Shown: positions 51,929 to 55,483 of the stretch, one piece after another
How positions within the stretch are numbered: position 1 is the stretch's first letter
Layout: each line of letters starts with the position of its first letter
IMG/VR virus record: IMGVR_UViG_3300015192_000002
Coordinates: 1-55,483 of that record
Strand: one strand, 5' to 3'
Length of the DNA stretch: 55,483 bases
Source: a virus
Made by a program: the position numbers and the translations under genes
Notes under the pieces: model-generated
Database searches by the model: none
Seen by the model: only the letters and a program-made list of their open reading frames with translations
What the model was told of the DNA's origin: nothing

Positions 51929-52843
51929 ATGAGATGGGAAGACGAGCGTTACGTCCGGCTCTACACGCGCGACACGGGAGACTGGCTCTTCCTTTCATTC
52001 GACGCGCAGGCGCTGATGATGATGCTCCTGCGGAAGGTGGACCGGGCCGGGATCCTCCACCTCGGAAAGCACGGCAAGCAGGCCGTCCCCGTCACACTCG
52101 GTCACACGGAGTCACACGACCGCATCATGGCGGCTCTCGATGTCCTGCTGTCCGACGGCTGCGTCCAGGTGGACGGCGAGAAACTCATCATCCCGAACTT
52201 CATCGAGGCCCAAGAGGCGAGGATTTCCGACGCCCAGCGCAAGCGAGATCAGCGAGAGCGCGACCGCGACGTGCTGCTCGAAAAGGAAAGCTCTGGCAAA
52301 TCCGGCGGCTTAAGCGCGGAAGCGCATGTCACAACCGGTCACACTCGGTCACACTCGGTCACACGCGGTCACGCGGTCACACGACAAGTCACCCCTAGCC
52401 TAGCCGTGCCTAGCCTAGCCGTGCCTAGCCGTGCCGAAGAAGAAGGGCCGGCTGCTGCTGCACCACCCGCACCTCGCGTGGACAAGCTCGCCGCGGCGGT
52501 GAACGCCGAATGGCCGGACCTGAACGCCAGCGGCGAGGTGGTCGCGGCATGGAAGCGCGCCTTCCCGGACGTCGACCTGCCGATGGAGACGCGGCAGGCA
52601 CGCTCGCACTGGCTCTCGAACACCGAAAGCCGAAAGCCCGGCGAGCAGCCCCCTGCGTTCCTGAATCGCTGGTTCAAGCGGGCGACCACCGGGCCGCCGA
52701 TCTTCGCGCGCACGGCCTCGCCGGGGACGGTTCGCGGTCCAGGCATGCCCGTCGGAGGCTCGCGCAAGGTTCCCACGGCCGAGGATTTCGACAGGTCGGA
52801 GCGTGAGTACGCAGAGAGCAAGCTGCGGGAGGTCGGAAAATGA
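51929..52843 (+). CDS. replication initiator-like protein (O-position)
   Basis: 304 aa from ATG 51929. Residues 1-90 look like a winged-helix initiator domain (FLSFDAQALMMMLLRKVDRAGIL). Its central region is encoded by GTCACA iterons and a 15-bp repeat (HTRSHSVTRGH, SLAVPSLAVPS). C-terminal RWFKRAT and YAESKLREVGK resemble loader-binding tails. Followed by DnaC-like loader, as in lambda O/P. Confidence 0.75.
   Translation: MRWEDERYVRLYTRDTGDWLFLSFDAQALMMMLLRKVDRAGILHLGKHGKQAVPVTLGHTESHDRIMAALDVLLSDGCVQVDGEKLIIPNFIEAQEARISDAQRKRDQRERDRDVLLEKESSGKSGGLSAEAHVTTGHTRSHSVTRGHAVTRQVTPSLAVPSLAVPSRAEEEGPAAAAPPAPRVDKLAAAVNAEWPDLNASGEVVAAWKRAFPDVDLPMETRQARSHWLSNTESRKPGEQPPAFLNRWFKRATTGPPIFARTASPGTVRGPGMPVGGSRKVPTAEDFDRSEREYAESKLREVGK
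52091..52117 (+). repeat. iteron cluster 1 (3 x 10 bp)
   Basis: GTCACAC occurs at 52091, 52101 and 52111 with exact 10-bp spacing, inside the initiator gene. Confidence 0.75.
52328..52393 (+). other. iteron cluster 2, candidate replication origin
   Basis: GTCAC recurs seven times at 52328, 52338, 52348, 52358, 52368, 52376 and 52388, mostly 10 bp apart, with the fuller unit GGTCACACTC. Same motif as cluster 1. Iterons within the initiator gene are the lambda ori arrangement. Likely bound by the protein encoded here. Confidence 0.75.
52394..52433 (+). repeat. 15-bp CCTAG-containing tandem repeat
   Basis: CCTAGCCTAGCCGTG at 52394 and 52409, then a partial CCTAGCCGTG at 52424. Directly adjoins the iterons; rich in CTAG, which is rare elsewhere. 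Could be the unwinding or second binding element of the origin. Confidence 0.65.
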
Positions 52844-53598
52844 GCGACTTCGAATCGGTCGGGCACACCGTCGGCGTGGTGATGGACTCGGTCAAGGCGG
52901 CGCGCGACGCCTACGCGAAGGCCCGGCTGCGCGTGATCCCGGTGCTGTGCGGCGACTGCGGGGTGGACTCGCCGCAGATGCGCTCCTGCCACTTCAGCGC
53001 CGACCCCGAGTGCAAACACAAGCCGTTGCTCGATCGCAGGGTCCACGCGAAAAGCCAGCTCGCCCGATGCCGCGCCGCGAAGGTGCCGGCGAAGTACCAC
53101 GACGAAGTTCTGAGCATCGACCCGTGCGCGGCCCTGCATGCAGTCCGGGGCGTGCTTTCCGGGGCGGCCCAGGCGGCGGTGCTCCTGGGCAACCCCGGCA
53201 GCGGGAAGACGTTGTGCGCGGCCTACGCGCTGGCGGAACGAGGGGGTCTGTTCTGCCCGGCGAGCAGCCTCGACGTGCTCAGCGCCGAGACGGCCAACCT
53301 GATCGAGCGGCTGTGCGCGGAGCCGATGGCGGTGCTGGACGACGTCGGCCGCGGGCGCAGCGCCACGATCCTCGCGCTGGACCGGACGGAGGACATCCTG
53401 TGCCGGCGGTTCGACGCTGGCCTCCCAACCATAGTCACAGCGAACGTGACGCGGCCGGAGTTTTGGGGGCTGCACGCGGTCGGAGGAGGGCGCGTGCTGG
53501 ACAGGATCGGGGAGAAGTCGATCACGCTCTGCCGGGAGGCCAGCCGAAGGCAGCCGGAGATCGACCACCGGCCCTACAACGAGCGAGGCGAGCGGTGA
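52840..53598 (+). CDS. DnaC-like helicase loader
   Basis: 252 aa AAA+ protein. N-terminal zinc cluster (CGDCGVDSPQMRSC, C58), Walker A GNPGSGKT (117-124), Walker B AVLDD (164-168), sensor region PTIVTANV. Loads the replicative helicase onto the origin. ATGA overlap with the initiator gene. Confidence 0.88.
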   Translation: MSDFESVGHTVGVVMDSVKAARDAYAKARLRVIPVLCGDCGVDSPQMRSCHFSADPECKHKPLLDRRVHAKSQLARCRAAKVPAKYHDEVLSIDPCAALHAVRGVLSGAAQAAVLLGNPGSGKTLCAAYALAERGGLFCPASSLDVLSAETANLIERLCAEPMAVLDDVGRGRSATILALDRTEDILCRRFDAGLPTIVTANVTRPEFWGLHAVGGGRVLDRIGEKSITLCREASRRQPEIDHRPYNERGER

Positions 53599-54128
53599 AA
53601 ACGATCCCCTGCTCCGACTGCGGCCGCGCGTTGCACCGGGCGATCCGGCGGCCGAATGCGCGGTGCAAGCGATGTCGGATGGCCCACGAGCGCGATCGTC
53701 TGCGGAAATACTACGCCGCGCACAAGGCGCAGGTCCGGATGCGGCTGGACGCCTACCGCGAGCGACACCCGGAGTTGGTGAAGAAGTGGCACGACGCATG
53801 GCTCAAGCTGAATCGCAAGCACATCAACCGGCTCGAGAGGGCGCGGCGGCGCCGCGAGAGGAAGATCAACGCCACGGTCCTGCGGGAACTTCCGTGCATG
53901 GAGTGCGGCGACAGCCACGGCGAGGCCCGCCGGGAAGCGATCCTGCGGCGGATGCTGCCGGCCTCCGCGCACGAGATCCGCGAGGCGCACCCGTGCCTCT
54001 GGGGTGACGCGAGCGAGGCGCACAGCGCCGGAGAGCGCATGCTCTACCGGGATCTCCGGCGCGCGGGTGCAATGCGCGACGGCAGCACCTGGTATCCGGC
54101 GACCGAGATGGTCAGGAGGAGCGCATGA
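53595..54128 (+). CDS. Cys-rich basic protein, possible nuclease relative
   Basis: 177 aa from GTG 53595. CSDCGRALH...CKRC, a long Arg-rich helix, and CMECGDSHGEARREAI, ending with HSAGERMLYRDLRR. Two zinc knuckles suggest nucleic-acid binding, but no HNH core is complete. Confidence 0.6.
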   Translation: MKTIPCSDCGRALHRAIRRPNARCKRCRMAHERDRLRKYYAAHKAQVRMRLDAYRERHPELVKKWHDAWLKLNRKHINRLERARRRRERKINATVLRELPCMECGDSHGEARREAILRRMLPASAHEIREAHPCLWGDASEAHSAGERMLYRDLRRAGAMRDGSTWYPATEMVRRSA

Positions 54129-54397
54129 AGCCCGGGGATCGGTTTGGCCGGCTGACGGTGATGGCGGTTGGGCGCGGGCGAAGGACGGCATCCGCAGGCT
54201 GGACCGGGAGGCTGGCGGTCTGCGCCTGCAACTGCGGGAGCGTGATCGAGGTGCGCGCGGTGGAGTTGCGGCGGCAAGGATCGCACGGCCGCAGGGGTTG
54301 CCTCGGAGAGCACGTCTGCTCGCAGTGCGGGGACATGATGACGCCGCACGAGGAAAGCTGGCACATGCGACGGCACGTCAGGGCGGTGGCCGCTTGA
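54125..54397 (+). CDS. AP2-like zinc-ribbon protein
   Basis: 90 aa. GDRFGRLTVMAVGRG then CACNCGSV is the usual opening of phage AP2/HTH-like DNA-binding proteins; two more CxxC/H patches follow (CSQCGDMM, HMRRH). Confidence 0.6.
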   Translation: MKPGDRFGRLTVMAVGRGRRTASAGWTGRLAVCACNCGSVIEVRAVELRRQGSHGRRGCLGEHVCSQCGDMMTPHEESWHMRRHVRAVAA

Positions 54398-54852
54398 GCG
54401 CACCGATCGCAGACGAGGTGCTGCGGGAGTTGAACGCCCGAACAAAAGTGTTCGCGACCGTCCGGGGCGCCCTCGCCTGGTACGTCGCCTATGTGAGCGC
54501 CAAGATGGGGCGATCGGCATCCATGGAATCCGGCGGACACCCGGGATCCAGGGAGAAGCTCGACGAGGGTTATGCGACGTGGTCCCGCATCGCTAAGTGC
54601 CTCGTCATGTACGACAAGGACATCGACAAGGACCCGCCGCCGCTGCCGCAAAACTGGGACATCTGCCAGCGGATATGGGAGCGCCGGATTCAGCAGCTTC
54701 TCACCTATTTCTCGTCCGTCTCACACCAGCAGCGCGCGGCCGATGAGGGTGGGTTTCCCGACCTCGCCTCGTTCTCCGAGGTGGCCGAGAGGACCATGGC
54801 GAAGATCGGCGCTCGACTCCGGGCGCGCGGCGTACTCGGGGAGCGTCGATGA
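54394..54852 (+). CDS. helical protein upstream of the closing gene
   Basis: 152 aa from TTG 54394. Helical protein with FATVRGALAWYVAYVSAKMGR and QNWDICQRIWERRIQQLLTYFSSV. In this position lambdoid phages may encode late regulators; no Q family is recognised. Confidence 0.55.
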   Translation: MSAPIADEVLRELNARTKVFATVRGALAWYVAYVSAKMGRSASMESGGHPGSREKLDEGYATWSRIAKCLVMYDKDIDKDPPPLPQNWDICQRIWERRIQQLLTYFSSVSHQQRAADEGGFPDLASFSEVAERTMAKIGARLRARGVLGERR

Positions 54853-55457
54853 GGATCAAGTCGCGCACCAAGAAGGTCGCCGCCGACGTGCGGCCCAGGG
54901 TGAGCGCCAAGGAACGCAGAAAGATGCGCGCCAAGCTGCGGCTGGCCCCCTGGGATGGGTTCCCGGACGATGACGACAAGCAGCGGTCGCCGGTCAAGTG
55001 GTTGTCGGTGCGCCAAGTGGCCGAGTCGCTGGATATGACGGAGTTGCTCGCGGCTGCGTGTCTCCGTCGAGGGCACATCCCCGGGTCCGCCGTGTCGGTG
55101 GACGGCGATCTGCTGTGCGAGGCGGAGACCTTTGCCGACTGGATGGCAATCGAAAGGGGGAGGCTGGACTACAAGCTGCCGTGGGCCGAGCCGCTCGTGT
55201 ACTTCGTCCAGCAAGAGAACGCGCCGACGGCCCCCATTAAGATAGGGGTGACAACGCGGGACGGTCTGCACGCTCGATTGTCCAGCCTGCAGACGGGCAA
55301 CCCGAACAAGCTCAAGATCCTCGCGACGATGCGCGGCGACGTGAGAGACGAGGCCCGGCTCCATGAAAGCTTCAAACACGCGAGGGTTTCGGGCGAATGG
55401 TTCCGTCCGACCGAGGGCCTGCTGGCACTAATCGGCGGCCTCGTAAAGTGCGTTTAG
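54849..55457 (+). CDS. HTH plus T5orf172/GIY-YIG-like protein
   Basis: 202 aa. Residues 48-95 are an HTH_17-like region (WLSVRQVAESLDMTELLAAACL). Residues 110-195 match the T5orf172/MUG113 domain: PIKIGVTTRD, LSSLQTGNPNKLKILATM, ARLHESFKHARVSGEWF. The domain is a GIY-YIG relative and may bind or cut DNA. The gene ends at 55457 and its 3' end is repeated at 1-113. Confidence 0.75.
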   Translation: MRIKSRTKKVAADVRPRVSAKERRKMRAKLRLAPWDGFPDDDDKQRSPVKWLSVRQVAESLDMTELLAAACLRRGHIPGSAVSVDGDLLCEAETFADWMAIERGRLDYKLPWAEPLVYFVQQENAPTAPIKIGVTTRDGLHARLSSLQTGNPNKLKILATMRGDVRDEARLHESFKHARVSGEWFRPTEGLLALIGGLVKCV

Positions 55458-55483
55458 CGACCAAGCGGTTGACTGCTAACAAA
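55358..55483 (+). repeat. terminal direct repeat, right copy (assembly overlap)
   Basis: Exact copy of 14-139. It ends inside the promoter-like region found at 125-153: the TTGACT box is present at 55469-55474 but the -10 box is cut off by the end of the window. Confidence 0.9.

Noticed and set aside
52328-52433. CRISPR-like repeat array
   Set aside because: Units are 10-15 bp without unique spacers; they are iterons and tandem repeats.

Overview
The window is the essentially complete genome of a temperate, long-tailed (siphovirus-like) phage of a high-GC Gram-negative bacterium. Bases 14-139 recur exactly as 55358-55483, so the contig closes on itself and the unique length is about 55,344 bp. 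Both copies carry the 3' end of the same gene. A Gram-negative host is suggested by lipoprotein signal peptides and a holin/spanin-like lysis cluster. The SspB-like protein looks closest to deltaproteobacterial/myxobacterial forms, and the attachment site resembles the 3' end of a one-piece tmRNA gene. The host assignment is an inference; no host DNA is present.

Layout. (1) 125-3324, rightward: a probable promoter, an SspB-like ClpXP adaptor, about ten small unknown proteins (several Cys-rich or membrane) and an HNH nuclease. (2) 3459-20874: terminase small and large subunits, portal, a DUF305-prohead protease fusion, HK97-fold capsid, connectors, tail tube, G/GT chaperones with a likely -1 frameshift, tape measure, and a GTA-like tail tip (DUF2460, DUF2163 hub, J/GTA-like tip protein). 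(3) 20878-29114: lysis-related genes, then unusual Sec-exported proteins, a metallophosphoesterase and a guanylate kinase. (4) 29118-31703, leftward: attP (30 bp matching an ssrA 3' end), tyrosine integrase, an excisionase-like protein and an HNH-like protein. (5) 31763-32572, rightward: a two-gene island behind a near-perfect sigma70 promoter. (6) 43802 to 32550, leftward: a long early operon of small proteins with a RecT-like annealing protein, a PD-(D/E)XK exonuclease, DUF1643, ASCH and methylase-like proteins. (7) 43963-45684: a lambda-like immunity region in which paired 17-bp operators overlap divergent promoters pL and pR on either side of a lipoprotein gene and an HTH repressor; a Cro-like gene and a terminator follow pR. 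(8) 45762-55457, rightward: an HTH regulator, small proteins, a 5'-nucleotidase, a DNA methylase with an HNH gene overprinted inside it, a VRR-NUC nuclease, a replication initiator containing iterons, a DnaC-like loader, and a GIY-YIG-like protein that closes the circle.

How it fits together: the repressor at 45364-44834 probably binds the operators at both ends of the immunity region to silence pL (recombination) and pR (replication). Integrase would insert the phage at host ssrA. The phage then also encodes an SspB-like protein, the class of adaptor that delivers ssrA-tagged proteins to ClpXP, so the element touches the tmRNA/ClpXP system at two points. The strongest novelty candidates are this ssrA/SspB link, the DUF305-protease fusion with an internal start, the HNH gene nested in a methylase, and the Sec-exported proteins in the tail region.
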